The translations under genes were made by a program, and so were the position numbers. From positions 992,001-1,056,000 of the forward strand of contig CP014214.1 in the NCBI GenBank assembly GCA_001560915.1: 64,000 bases of DNA, given 5' to 3'. This document shows positions 42,354 to 51,302 of this stretch, piece after piece. Within the stretch, counting starts at the first letter, position 1. Each line of letters begins with the position of its first letter. Source of the stretch: a methanogenic archaeon ISO4-H5 (GTDB lineage Archaea > Thermoplasmatota > Thermoplasmata > Methanomassiliicoccales > Methanomethylophilaceae). A model generated the notes under the pieces. That model did no database searches, was not told the DNA's origin, and was given only the letters and a program-made list of their open reading frames with translations.

Positions 42354-43475
42354 ATGGAATTACGCGTAATGTTTGACGGAAGGGAAGTGGGCCGTATGAG
42401 GTACGAATCCAAGACCGCCCATTTTGCCTACAGCAGGGATTGGCTGAACCACGGTTTCGCTATCTCCCCTAAATCGCTTCCGCTGGAAGACCGGCTGTTC
42501 TCGGGCGGACCCGATATATTCAACGGCCTTCAGGGAGTATTCGCGGATTCCCTTCCGGGGGGATGGGGGATGCTTACTGCGATAAGAGCACTCAGGGAGA
42601 AAGGCATAGACTATCTCAGTCTGGATCCCCTGGAGAAGCTGTCGTACATCGGAAAGGATGGCATCGGTGCACTGTACTACGAACCCACGAACTGTGATTG
42701 GAACATTCCGTCTGATATCAATCCGGATCAACTCTGCATGGAATGCATGGCCCTGACAGAGGGCGAGAATACAGACCTGGATGATCTTTTCATGAGGGCA
42801 GGGTCCACTGGCGGTGCCAAGCCCAAGATGAATCTGGAAATAGACGGGGAGAGTTGGATAGTCAAGTTCCGCGAGCGCTACGATCCCGAGTCAGCAGGGA
42901 GGATGGAGTTCGAATACAATCAAGCAGCTAAGAAATGCGGTATCGACATACCTGAATGCCGCCTTATCGATTCGGAACTCTGCGACGGTTTCTTTGCATC
43001 GAAGAGGTTCGACAGAGTTGACGGAAGGAGGATCCACATGATTTCTTTGGGAGGACTGCTGGAAATTCCGAGAGATATGCCGATACTCGATTATCTTACA
43101 TTCCTTCAGGCTACAAGGTTCGTAACCGAATCACAGACCGAAGTCGTCAAAGCATTCCGTCTCGCATGCTTCAACGTTTTCGCGAAGAACTATGACGATC
43201 ATGCGGGGAACTTCTCATTCCTGTACCTTGAAGACGAGGAAAGATATGTGCTATCCCCAGCATACGATCTGACCCGCACACCCAATATGAGGGAACATCG
43301 GATGACCTGCATGGGAAATCCGCTGCCGGGGGAGAAGGAATTGTTCCAGTTGGCATCACGGGTGGATATTCCTCTATCACGTGCAAAAGAGATTGTGTCC
43401 CAGATTGGGGAAACAGTCAGAGGAGAACTCTCCGAATGGCTTTCGGCCCGGAAAGCCTCAGAAAAATTTTACTGA
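42354..43475 (+). CDS. hipA: HipA-like Ser/Thr kinase toxin
   Basis: 373 residues. The N-terminal domain (MELRVMFDGREVGRM) and the HipA motifs GSTGGAKPKMNL (about residues 146-157), the hinge SWIVKF, and the catalytic NVFAKNYDDHAGNFSFL (about 270-290) followed by SPAYDLT match kinase-type HipA. In Escherichia coli HipA phosphorylates GltX and induces dormancy. Catalytic Asp residues look intact, so the toxin should be active. Operon with hipB. Confidence 0.9.
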   Translation: MELRVMFDGREVGRMRYESKTAHFAYSRDWLNHGFAISPKSLPLEDRLFSGGPDIFNGLQGVFADSLPGGWGMLTAIRALREKGIDYLSLDPLEKLSYIGKDGIGALYYEPTNCDWNIPSDINPDQLCMECMALTEGENTDLDDLFMRAGSTGGAKPKMNLEIDGESWIVKFRERYDPESAGRMEFEYNQAAKKCGIDIPECRLIDSELCDGFFASKRFDRVDGRRIHMISLGGLLEIPRDMPILDYLTFLQATRFVTESQTEVVKAFRLACFNVFAKNYDDHAGNFSFLYLEDEERYVLSPAYDLTRTPNMREHRMTCMGNPLPGEKELFQLASRVDIPLSRAKEIVSQIGETVRGELSEWLSARKASEKFY

Positions 43476-43615
43476 TAATTTATTGGATATGTCCAATAAA
43501 TTTTCAGTATTATCGCCAACACTGAGTCTCTCGACCCTACCGGTTTACTTCTTTGCGATATGCCTGTTCAGAGATTAATCTAAGGGAGTTTCCGTCTGCC
43601 ATAATCAAAGCTTGA

Positions 43616-44671
43616 TCACCTGCAGCAGCACCCTCCGACCGGCTCGTCGTCCCCGCAGTCGAATTTACCATAGTGCCGGGACCTGTCGCCCCTAGCATGC
43701 AGATGCCTCCCGTAGCGGGTCCCGGAACACATCGATGCCGTGTTCCCGCACACGGACTTTGGATGGTTCGTATAGAAACGATGCCCGTTATCGAGGTCGA
43801 ACCATTCCGGATGTCCCTCGATCCCGCCGTCGTAGATCACGGTCTGCCCGTAATCCTCGCATTCGTCCTCCAAATCGGGCAGCTTGAACGCCCTCACGGT
43901 ACGCGATGTGAACCTCATATCACCAAGCAGCTTCCTCATCTCAGGATTGTCCACCTTCACATCGCTCACCGATGTGTACCTGACTATCTGGAATCCAGCC
44001 TTCTCCATAGCACGGCGGAAATCCTCGGTGTACATAGCACCGCCGAGGCATTCCCCTCTGAGGATGGGGTCCGCATAAACCTCGTCGGGTACCCTCCTGT
44101 CAGCGAAGACATCGGAGAAGTACAGTTCCCCGCCCTCCTTCAGCACCCTGTGTATCTCCCTGAAGACCAGGTCCTTCCTGGGGGAGAGGTTGATCACGCA
44201 GTTAGAGATCACCACATCGACGGAGGAATCCTCTATCCCAACCGATTTGAGATCCTCGATGTATCCCTGCCTGAAATCCACGTTGGGCTTGGCGTATCCG
44301 AACCTCTCCGTCTGACTCTGTAAATGGGATTCGGCGACATCTAGCTGTTCCCTGGTCATGTCCACCCCTATCACATGCCCGCTCTCACCCACGAGCTTGG
44401 ATACGATGTACACGTCCCTCCCGGTACCGCATCCCAGGTCCAGGACCGTAAGTCCCTCCAGGAGCGGTGGGATGGGCGAACCGCAGCCGTAGAACCTGTC
44501 AAGGATCTCATCGTCGATGAGGGGCAAAATGGGTGCTAGCCTCTTGTCCGGAGAGCAGGAGCACGTACATGCGTTCGTCTTCAGGTCGGAACTGCCCTTG
44601 AGGCTCTTCCCGTAGTATTCGCGTACGCCTTCCCTGATTCTTTCCTCGTCGGCGGGGTTCGTTTGCTTCAT
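43616..44671 (-). CDS. arsM: Arsenite methyltransferase ArsM
   Basis: Methylates As(III) with SAM, a detoxification step. 351 residues. Class I SAM motif LDLGCGTGRDVYIVSKLVG and the following VDMTREQLDVAESH, with ISNCVINLSPRKDLV. The As-binding cysteines lie in CTCSCSPDKR (N-terminal), in NCVINL and in GECLGGAMY. The extreme C-terminus GGCCCR adds three more cysteines. Repeats in the 52-nt spacer from arsR suggest ArsR-controlled transcription. Confidence 0.93.
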   Translation of the reverse strand: MKQTNPADEERIREGVREYYGKSLKGSSDLKTNACTCSCSPDKRLAPILPLIDDEILDRFYGCGSPIPPLLEGLTVLDLGCGTGRDVYIVSKLVGESGHVIGVDMTREQLDVAESHLQSQTERFGYAKPNVDFRQGYIEDLKSVGIEDSSVDVVISNCVINLSPRKDLVFREIHRVLKEGGELYFSDVFADRRVPDEVYADPILRGECLGGAMYTEDFRRAMEKAGFQIVRYTSVSDVKVDNPEMRKLLGDMRFTSRTVRAFKLPDLEDECEDYGQTVIYDGGIEGHPEWFDLDNGHRFYTNHPKSVCGNTASMCSGTRYGRHLHARGDRSRHYGKFDCGDDEPVGGCCCR

Positions 44672-44679
44672 GATATTAC

Positions 44680-44711
44680 ATAGATAATCGTCTATATAGA
44701 TATTCGTCTAT
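44680..44711 (-). promoter_or_regulatory. Two tandem 16-bp repeats before arsM
   Basis: ATAGATAATCGTCTAT and ATAGATATTCGTCTAT stand end to end; each is itself an imperfect palindrome (TAGA-N6-TCTA). They lie between arsR and arsM and likely form the ArsR operator. Confidence 0.6.
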
Positions 44712-44723
44712 GTGTTAGAGGGA

Positions 44724-44990
44724 TCAGAGCGAACCCAGGAACTCCTTGAGCTGATCCAACCTGGCACGGTCCAGAGAATAATATGACCACTGGCCTTCCT
44801 TCCTGACGTTTACTAGACCGCATCCGGAGAGGATCTTCATGTGGTGGGAAAGGGTGGGCTGCGTGATGTCCAGGGCCTCAAGGATCCTGCAGGCGCAGAT
44901 CTCGCCCGAAGAGAGCATGGAGAGGATCTTCAGCCTGTTGGCGTCGGATAATGCTTTGAAGACCTCGGCATCCACTTCCTGCATGTCCAT
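44724..44990 (-). CDS. arsR: ArsR-family metalloregulator
   Basis: 88 residues. Winged helix: VFKALSDANRLKILSMLSSGEICACRILEALDITQPTLSHHMKILSGCGLVNVRKEGQWSYYSL. The segment EICACRI carries the Cys pair that binds As(III) in ArsR (compare ELCVC in E. coli). The start is the ATG at 44990; a longer frame to 45173 is unlikely. Probably regulates itself and arsM. Confidence 0.9.
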   Translation of the reverse strand: MDMQEVDAEVFKALSDANRLKILSMLSSGEICACRILEALDITQPTLSHHMKILSGCGLVNVRKEGQWSYYSLDRARLDQLKEFLGSL

Positions 44991-45057
44991 AGGGAGGGGG
45001 ATTGAATATAGATAGGTGTCGATGAACGTTGAGGAAGGAGCATTCCCCTTATGAGGC

Positions 45058-45222
45058 ATGAGATGTCCGCCGAACGGAAGCAGTATGCCATCGTATCCCG
45101 TCAGGGTCTCCGAGGTCAGCAGGACCGCCGCGCCAATCAGGAAGATAGGGGTCACAGGAGACGATATCTTCACCTACGTCGATGAAAAAGGGGTACTGAA
45201 CATCGGCATCCGTCAATTCTAA
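45058..45222 (+). CDS. Possible small ORF, 54 residues
   Basis: The ATG at 45058 opens a 54-codon frame. Its second half, EVSRTAAPIRKIGVTGDDIFTYVDEKGVLNIGIRQF, reads like a real protein end. The first third is less convincing, and a better N-terminus may lie in another frame with GGAAGGAG upstream (ATG at 45051), which would imply a frameshift. Family unknown. The rest of the 384-nt gap between arsR and the AAA ATPase shows nothing clear. Confidence 0.3.
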   Translation: MRCPPNGSSMPSYPVRVSEVSRTAAPIRKIGVTGDDIFTYVDEKGVLNIGIRQF

Positions 45223-45374
45223 CTGGGTGAGAACAGCCTCGATACCAAATCGAAATTTCACGTACATCCTGAGTTCGACAGATACAGACACCCGCCGAAG
45301 CATATGATTGACCGGTCGTTTCCCTATCGGATTGATTAGCCGGATTACATCTGTGTCCCATGCTCCCCCAGCTC

Positions 45375-46742
45375 TCAATTTCTGTTGAAGAGATCATCGG
45401 GGATACGGTCATCGGCGATCTGTTCGGCCAGCAGGAACAGCTCGTAGAACGGGATCGTCAGTATCCCTGTCTCCATGTCGTAACCGTAGTTGTTTCTAGA
45501 TACCTTCACCGCATAGCTGAAACTGTTGTTATCACGGAATTTCTTAAGTGAAGTAAGGGATCCTTTCGTCCTTTTGGCATCCAAAGGTATGGCGAATCCG
45601 TCATCTTCCAGGATGAATTCGAATTCGGAACCGCCTTTGCCGCACCAATAGAACAGGGGGATCCCCCTGGACCCGAGTTCCTCTGCAGCGAAGTTCTCAT
45701 AGAACACCCCCGAAAGCGATTCTCTCCCGTCACCGGTGATGAAGGTGACAGGATTTATCCCGCTCTGATACGAGAACATGCCCATGTCCGCCAGATATAT
45801 CCTGAATGTTCCGTTCGATTCGGTCATCGGGAATGTGATGCGACCCTCCACCTTGTTGGATATGTATACCGCATGAGCTTCCTTGAGCCAATCGATGGGT
45901 GACCGCATATCCCTGTTCTTGGTGCCTTTCTCGATGAGCGAGGGGCTGAAGTTCCTGGACTCCCTGTTTAGGAAATTGCATATATTGGAGAAAATCGCCC
46001 TTGTCCTCAATATGGACTCCGGGCTTGCCTGATAGAGGTCCATATCCGCCAGGTAGTTCCCGTATAGAGTTTTGAGTATGTTCCTGGATGCGTTGAAGCT
46101 TCCGGTTTCCAGATAGGAGGATACCGATTCGGGCATTCCTCCGACCAGCAGATACTCGTAGAACAGATTGAGTGCCATCTCATGGAACGATTGCTCCATC
46201 GGCCTTTTACGCTGATATGCGTCCACGATCTTGTCATACATCTGCCTGTTGCGGTTGTATAGATATTCGTCGAATGACATGGGATATACGGTCATCTCGT
46301 CAATCTTCCCTACAGGGAACAGGAAACCCTTCTGTTTCGGCCCCCGTTTCTTGCGTTTGATCCTTATCCTGACCATGGAACCAGTCACTATTACCGGAAT
46401 GTCACGGTACTCCTGACACAGATATTTCATGAGGGTCACCACTGACAGACATTCCTGTACCTCATCGAATATCAGAAGGGTGGACCGATCTACCGTTATT
46501 CCCCTGTCCAGCGAGATGTATTCCAGTACATCCTTGGCTTTAGGATGCGTCTCGCAGAACCTGCAGAAAGCTGGTTCCTCATTGCAATCGATGTAAACAT
46601 ACTTCCCGGCATAGTACCTTTCAGCGAAGATCTCCTTTATCAGGTAGGTTTTCCCGACCTGTCTTGCCCCCCAAACGATCAGGGGCTTACGGTTCTTGGA
46701 TTCGTTCCATCTGATGAGATCCTTCAGGCATCTTCTGTCCAT
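45375..46742 (-). CDS. AAA ATPase with DUF4143-type C-terminus
   Basis: 455 residues. Walker A WGARQVGKTYLIKEIF, Walker B STLLIFDEVQECL, then TGSMVRIRIK (sensor), and the DUF4143 region (YLLVGGMPESVSSYLETGSF; FENFAAEEL as FYENFAAEELGSRG; SEFEFILEDDG). This family is common in archaea and gut bacteria. Function is undefined; it is often suggested to be mobile or defence related. AGGAGGT precedes the ATG. Confidence 0.88.
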   Translation of the reverse strand: MDRRCLKDLIRWNESKNRKPLIVWGARQVGKTYLIKEIFAERYYAGKYVYIDCNEEPAFCRFCETHPKAKDVLEYISLDRGITVDRSTLLIFDEVQECLSVVTLMKYLCQEYRDIPVIVTGSMVRIRIKRKKRGPKQKGFLFPVGKIDEMTVYPMSFDEYLYNRNRQMYDKIVDAYQRKRPMEQSFHEMALNLFYEYLLVGGMPESVSSYLETGSFNASRNILKTLYGNYLADMDLYQASPESILRTRAIFSNICNFLNRESRNFSPSLIEKGTKNRDMRSPIDWLKEAHAVYISNKVEGRITFPMTESNGTFRIYLADMGMFSYQSGINPVTFITGDGRESLSGVFYENFAAEELGSRGIPLFYWCGKGGSEFEFILEDDGFAIPLDAKRTKGSLTSLKKFRDNNSFSYAVKVSRNNYGYDMETGILTIPFYELFLLAEQIADDRIPDDLFNRN

Positions 46743-46859
46743 GGTACCTCCTACAATAATTTATTGCACTTTTTGTATATAATTATAAGGAATTAATTAC
46801 ACCTTTTTGGTATATTTATCGGTAAATATTTGCACCATTTATGCATTATCGGAGTACAG

Positions 46860-47549
46860 ATGAGGTATCGCAAAGTCATACCAGGAGTCTTCTTACAGAG
46901 ACCGAACAGATTCATCGCATACTGCGAGATCGACGGTAACGTTGAGAAATGTCATGTGAAGAACACCGGCAGATGCCGCGAGATCCTCCTCAAGGGGACC
47001 GAGGTCTACCTCCAGAAAGGCACCTCCCCCGGACGTTCCACGCCCTACGACCTCATCGCCGCCAGGAAGAGGGACTTCATCATCAACATCGACTCGCAGG
47101 CACCCAACAAGGTGGCCCTGGAATCCATCGAGAGGATTCTCGGACCCTGCGATACGGTGAAGCCCGAGTTCACCCTCGGGGAATCACGTTTCGATTTCTA
47201 TGCGGAACAGGGCGGGAGGAAGGTCCTCATGGAGGTCAAGGGGGTGACGAAGGAATCCGATTACAAGGTGTGCTTCCCCGATGCTCCCACCGAGCGGGGG
47301 CTGAAGCACGTGCGCGAGCTCACCCGCCTGGTCGGGGAAGGCTACCGCTGCGTGGTCTGCTTCATCGTGCAGATGGAGCGCGCCGACAGTTTCTCGCCCG
47401 ACTATCCCATCCACGAGGAGTTCGGAAAGGCATTGGAGGAGGCCGCGGAGGCGGGCGTGGAGGTACTGGCGTTCACCTGCCGCACGACCCCTGACACACT
47501 GGAACTGGCGGATCCGGTCCCGATCGTTTTCAGGCAAATCCTGAGCTGA
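46860..47549 (+). CDS. sfsA: SfsA-family nuclease-fold protein
   Basis: 229 residues. DNA/RNA-binding OB-like N-terminus (MRYRKVIPGVFLQRPNRFIAYCEIDGN, VKNTGRCREILLKGTEVYLQ) followed by the PD-(D/E)XK-like ESRFDFYAEQGGRKVLMEVKGVT and CFPDAPTERGLKHVREL. SfsA proteins bind DNA and were linked to sugar fermentation in E. coli. The start is the ATG at 46860. Confidence 0.93.
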   Translation: MRYRKVIPGVFLQRPNRFIAYCEIDGNVEKCHVKNTGRCREILLKGTEVYLQKGTSPGRSTPYDLIAARKRDFIINIDSQAPNKVALESIERILGPCDTVKPEFTLGESRFDFYAEQGGRKVLMEVKGVTKESDYKVCFPDAPTERGLKHVRELTRLVGEGYRCVVCFIVQMERADSFSPDYPIHEEFGKALEEAAEAGVEVLAFTCRTTPDTLELADPVPIVFRQILS

Positions 47550-47642
47550 ATGATGTTAACGAATGATTTCCGCGGCCGCCGAATTGGCTTAATTATTTGT
47601 ACGGACGGTGCGGATTATTACATACAGGCTTGGAGTGGTAAG

Positions 47643-48332
47643 ATGAAAGCGACCACGATACTAGCAGCATGCGTCGCAGCGGCCCTTGTTGTCGCCGTCG
47701 CATCGGTATACATCAACATCATGAAGAACGACGAGGTAACCACCGAGGTCCTCATGGACGACGGGATGACCTGCACAATCAACGGAAAGGAGGTCGCCAA
47801 CGGCGACACCGTGACCGTTACCATCAGCTCCGGCAACATGACGATCCATGTTGACTCCCAGGCCTCCGGTAAGCTGGCCGTCTGCGGCCTCTGGTCCTCC
47901 GATGACGGCGGCGCATCCATCCTGAAGAACACCGGAAAGGCCGTCACCAGCGCCGACTTCGCCGTGAAGTTCGTCAAGCACGGGACCTTCAAGGGCGCCA
48001 TGTACATCAGCAACGATGCGGCCGATGGAGATCTAGCACCCATCATCCTCAAGTTCACCGTCGACGAGTCGATGGTCACCGTCAAGAACGGCGGCACCGT
48101 GATCCACAACAACGACGTGGTCACCTTCACGAACGACTCCGAGCTGCAGGTAACCACCGTCGACGGGAAGTCGCACGAGATCACATACAAGGGGACTTGG
48201 TCCAACTCCTCCGGTATGAGCAGCGGAGCCTCCGGCAGCGAGCTCGGTACCTCCACCACTATCTACATCGTCGACACCATGTACTTCGATGCCGGCAACG
48301 GGACGATGGAAGTCGGTGTAAAGAACGAATGA
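47643..48332 (+). CDS. Secreted or membrane-anchored protein of unknown function
   Basis: 229 residues. N-terminal hydrophobic segment (residues about 4-25) then an entirely beta-rich extracellular region with many Thr, Ser and Asp (for example TCTINGKEVANGDTVTVTISSG). No family recognised. Starts at the ATG at 47643. A terminator follows, then the IS110-type element. Confidence 0.75.
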   Translation: MKATTILAACVAAALVVAVASVYINIMKNDEVTTEVLMDDGMTCTINGKEVANGDTVTVTISSGNMTIHVDSQASGKLAVCGLWSSDDGGASILKNTGKAVTSADFAVKFVKHGTFKGAMYISNDAADGDLAPIILKFTVDESMVTVKNGGTVIHNNDVVTFTNDSELQVTTVDGKSHEITYKGTWSNSSGMSSGASGSELGTSTTIYIVDTMYFDAGNGTMEVGVKNE

Positions 48333-48336
48333 AACC

Positions 48337-48353
48337 GGGGGGGTCATCCCCCT
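48337..48353 (+). terminator. Hairpin after secreted protein gene
   Basis: GGGGG/CCCCC stem with short loop directly after the stop codon; the T-rich part is weak. Confidence 0.5.
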
Positions 48354-48373
48354 CAAACGATTTCGTTAAAAGT

Positions 48374-48415
48374 GGCCTCTTGCTTCTTTATTTGAAGCAA
48401 AGGAGACAAGAGGCC
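48374..48415 (+). promoter_or_regulatory. Stem-loop sequestering transposase start
   Basis: GGCCTCTTG (48374-48382) pairs with CAAGAGGCC (48407-48415), which abuts the transposase ATG. Nested inside is TTGCTTC/GAAGCAA. RNA entering from outside would fold and hide the AGGAG ribosome-binding region, a known way to protect insertion sequences from read-through expression. Confidence 0.6.
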
Positions 48416-49457
48416 ATGAACTACATTGGTATCGATGTACATAAGTCAATTTGTACAGCAGTTGTAATGAATGATGATGAGAAGGTCATCGACCAGATCA
48501 TCGATTTTGGAACCAACGATGAAGGATGCTCCGCCATCGTCGACCGTTATTCTCCGGAGGATTCGTACATCCTCTTCGAGAACCTGACCACCGCTCACAG
48601 GGTGTATCATTTCTTCAAGGACAGAGGGTACCGTGTGGAGGGTCTCCACACGGGACACGGATGTGTGACGGAGATCTCCAAGACGGATTTCAAGACGGAT
48701 CTCGAGGATGCCACCAAGCTGGCCAGGATGTGCAAGGATCATTTCACGGGTCGCAGGAAATATGCTCTGGTACATTTCGCCGATATCGATTCGATGAAGG
48801 CGAAGGAACTGTGCAGAGTCATGAACGACTGCAGCGAGCAGAGGGATAAGCTGAATCTCAGAATCCAGGCATACATGGATTTGTTCGACATCCATCTGCC
48901 GAAAGGCCTAAAGAATGTCTACTCGAACAAGGCGATGACTTATCTGAAGTCCTTGGATCATCCTGCTCTGACCATAATGGTCGAGGACATGGCTTCAGTG
49001 ATGGCACACATCGAGACCTCCAGGGAAGGTCTGGAATCGTTGTTCAAGGACAATGAGGATGTGAAGAACCTAATGTCGATCAAGGGAATAGCCATCCCAA
49101 ACCGCAGCGACAATCTATACCGCAATCGACGGGATAGAGAGATTCGAGACCCCTGAGAGTCTCGTGTCGTATTTCGGGCTGAAGATAACCAGGCACGAAT
49201 CCGGAGGGGACCGCGATCTTCACGGTCACATCAACAAGCGGGGCGATCCGCTTGTCCGCAAGTATCTTGCGAATGTGGTCGTGAATCATTCGAAGTACTA
49301 CCCGGACAGCGATTTGGCAAGATTCTACAAGCGGAAAAAAGAGGTAATGCCGCATTGGAAAGCTACCACTGCAGCGATGAGGAAACTTGTATGCATAATC
49401 TGGGCGATGCTGACCAGACACCAGGTGTACAGATTCTCATCGCCGGTGAAGGCATGA
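48416..49457 (+). pseudogene. IS110-family transposase with one frameshift
   Basis: The N-terminal DEDD RuvC-like part is intact: MNYIGIDVHKSICTAVV (first Asp), then ILFENLTTAHRVYHFF and TDLEDATKLARMC. The frame breaks close to 49095-49105, after LMSIKGIAIP. The other frame continues with TAATIYTAIDGIERFE, then ESLVSYFGLKITRHESGGD and HGHINKRGDPLVRKYLANVV, the C-terminal serine-type domain of the family, ending at TGA 49457. The 1-base indel can be seen directly by joining the two frames. A programmed frameshift is less likely, since IS110 transposases are normally single frame. Confidence 0.85.
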
Positions 49458-49478
49458 AAACATCACACTCGAAGGTCG

Positions 49479-49600
49479 GATGCGCCTTCCCAATCTCCGG
49501 TGGAGATTGAGAAGCAGCATCCTATTCACCATCGGGACAGGTATGAACCTGTTAGACGTCACGGACGTGTCGTAAGGTCGTGAGGGATCGGATCGCGCAG
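49479..49600 (+). ncRNA. Candidate IS110 bridge RNA region
   Basis: The non-coding stretch after the transposase contains GATGC/GCATC (49479-49521) enclosing CAATCTCC/GGAGATTG (49491-49509), then ACAGGT-ATGA-ACCTGT (49537-49552) and further repeats of GACGT. IS110-type elements use a bridge RNA from a non-coding end to recognise donor and target; in the IS1111 subgroup it is on the 3' side. The sequence is consistent with this but not proven. Confidence 0.4.
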
Positions 49601-49630
49601 ATGTTTTGTAGGCCCCTCCTCAAAGGGTGA

Positions 49631-49768
49631 CCACGTCATTCAAACTTGGACCATGCCCGAGCGACCAAGACCGACATCGTTATGCTGGCACAGACCGCGG
49701 GAATGACAAAATGGGATGTCGAACACATCCGCACACGTCTGCAGAGAATTCCTGACGATGGCAGCTGA
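49631..49768 (+). pseudogene. Possible remnant reading frame
   Basis: A 45-codon open stretch ends ATKTDIVMLAQTAGMTKWDVEHIRTRLQRIPDDGS-stop, which reads like a genuine helical C-terminus but has no proper start. It may be the tail of a gene cut off by the IS110 insertion or by decay. The following bases to about 49950 show no gene. Confidence 0.3.
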
Positions 49769-49962
49769 TTTATTCGTATTATCCCAGCGATAGCTATAAC
49801 TCGCAGTCGTGCGATATCAGAAGCAGAGGCCACTTTCAACGAGACAAACACCTTTCGGCTATTGATTAGACTACCAACAGAATAGCTAAAAGATGCATTT
49901 TTTGGTATTTGTGCTGTAATTTCGTACTATTGTTTCACGATGGTTTATTCGTTCGGGAATGA

Positions 49963-50027
49963 TTTTATATCATGTTAATCGGGTATCCAACTCTATTAGG
50001 GGAGAAATTGCGCGCGCATACTGCGCG
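49963..50027 (+). promoter_or_regulatory. Promoter and leader hairpin of surface operon
   Basis: TTTTATAT (49963-49970) fits a TATA box. CGCGC/GCGCG (50011-50027) forms a leader hairpin followed by TTCTTTT, then AGGGAGAA precedes the signal-peptidase ATG at 50058. Confidence 0.45.
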
Positions 50028-50057
50028 TTCTTTTCGAACTTAATAGGGAGAACTTGA

Positions 50058-50588
50058 ATGGAGGCCCGCAGCAAACTGATTGCGGTCGTGGTCGTTATCG
50101 TCGCGGTAGCGGCGTCGGCGACGGCAGTGCTCATGGTGTTCAACAAGTCCGCGGATTTGATGAACTCGGAGTTCCGCGTCATTGTCACGGGATCCATGGA
50201 CGGAGAGTCCAGGACCGAGTATGAGATCGAGACGATCCCCATCAACAGCCTCGTGGCCGTTCACAAGCTGAAGGGCAACGGTGCCGAGGACGTGAAGGTC
50301 GGCGATGTGATTGGTTTCTATTCACCAAGCCTGAACGGGAACATCTATCACCGCGTCATCTCGATCGACCCCGGGAGCAGGACTTTCACCACCAAAGGCG
50401 ACGCCAACACGACCATGGAGTACGTGGGATTCGACGAGGCCAACGGCATCGTCGTCAACGTGAACCATCCGGCCGGGGAAGTGGTCGCCTTCGTGAAGGC
50501 GAACATCCTGTACCTGGTAATCATAGTCGTCCTGTTCTTCGTCATGATTTCGGCCGTGTCCTCCCTAATAAGACTCTGGAAGGAGTGA
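50058..50588 (+). CDS. Archaeal signal peptidase I (SipW-like)
   Basis: 176 residues. The N-terminal helix IAVVVVIVAVAASATAVLMVF is followed by VIVTGSMDGE with the nucleophile Ser46, NIYHRVISID with His98 (archaeal and ER-type enzymes use His where bacteria use Lys), and FTTKGDANTT with Asp115, then a second C-terminal membrane helix (about 147-170). This is the S26B layout seen in SipW, which processes TasA-type biofilm proteins. The next gene starts 5 nt after the stop, so a dedicated peptidase for the downstream secreted subunits is likely. Confidence 0.93.
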   Translation: MEARSKLIAVVVVIVAVAASATAVLMVFNKSADLMNSEFRVIVTGSMDGESRTEYEIETIPINSLVAVHKLKGNGAEDVKVGDVIGFYSPSLNGNIYHRVISIDPGSRTFTTKGDANTTMEYVGFDEANGIVVNVNHPAGEVVAFVKANILYLVIIVVLFFVMISAVSSLIRLWKE

Positions 50589-50593
50589 TTGAA

Positions 50594-51298
50594 ATGGAAT
50601 ACAAAATGAAGAAGTCCATGGCGCTAGGAGTGGTCATCATGCTCTGTGCCGTGGCTATGGTTGGCGCGGGTTACGCTGCATTCAACGGCAACGCCCGCAC
50701 CTATAACATGGACAACTCGGCAACTGCCGGGTATGCGACATTCGCTTCCGCAGACTGGAACGCAATAACCAGCGGAAATGGCACAGCAGATCTTGACACA
50801 TATGTCTACGAGGCCTCGTCCTCATCAAAGACTGCATACTACTTCACCGGAACAACTACTACAGCAACGATTAACTCAAACAGCTACACTCTGTCTTTGA
50901 TTGGGACCAAGGACTTTACCCTCACCAACGAGACCGGTGCTGCAATCAGTGCTTATAAGGTCGGTGTAACTGCAAGTTCTGCAGTCGGATCTTCCTCATT
51001 CCAGTACTTCGTGAAGATTGGTAATGAGTACAAGGCGATTGCTACCAGCGGAACACCTGCTGAACTGGTTTTCGACATTACTCCCGCTTCTGCAATTGCT
51101 GACGCAGGAACCGATACGGTCACGATTGGACTCTACATTGGTTACATAGCCAACGTTTACCTGCCTGACACCTTCATCGGTCCAGCTGAGTCCCAAAGTA
51201 AAACTGGCTACACGCAGGCTGCTATCGAGACCACAACCGCACCTGCTGATTTCAATGGACTGTCTTTCGCACTCGCTGCAAAGATCCCCGGAGCCTGA
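50594..51298 (+). CDS. TasA/camelysin-like secreted subunit
   Basis: 234 residues. Start MEYKMKKSMALGVVIMLCAVAMVGAGYAAF: basic n-region, hydrophobic core, then small residues at a likely signal-peptidase site. Downstream lies the mature start TYNMDNSATAGYATF. The rest is all-beta, rich in Thr, Ser and Ala, with no Cys, as in TasA or camelysin fibres. I prefer the ATG at 50594, preceded by AGGAG, over a GTG at 50585. Codon use is richer in A/T at third positions than in the neighbours. The gene at 53322 shares the signal-to-mature motif. No sequence-wide match is claimed; the family is inferred from context and pattern. Confidence 0.75.
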   Translation: MEYKMKKSMALGVVIMLCAVAMVGAGYAAFNGNARTYNMDNSATAGYATFASADWNAITSGNGTADLDTYVYEASSSSKTAYYFTGTTTTATINSNSYTLSLIGTKDFTLTNETGAAISAYKVGVTASSAVGSSSFQYFVKIGNEYKAIATSGTPAELVFDITPASAIADAGTDTVTIGLYIGYIANVYLPDTFIGPAESQSKTGYTQAAIETTTAPADFNGLSFALAAKIPGA

Positions 51299-51302
51299 TT
51301 AA

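Larger units (their letters stand above)
48374..49620 (+). mobile_element. IS110-family insertion sequence, probably inactive
   Basis: Comprises the start-proximal stem-loop, the frameshifted transposase gene, and a downstream hairpin-rich non-coding stretch. The ends are not defined; IS110 elements lack terminal inverted repeats and target duplications, so the boundaries given are approximate. It lies directly upstream of the surface-protein operon. Confidence 0.6.

Noticed and set aside
49636-49851. 71-codon minus-strand frame after the IS element
   Set aside because: No ribosome-binding site or recognisable composition; the plus-strand remnant over the same bases is more convincing.
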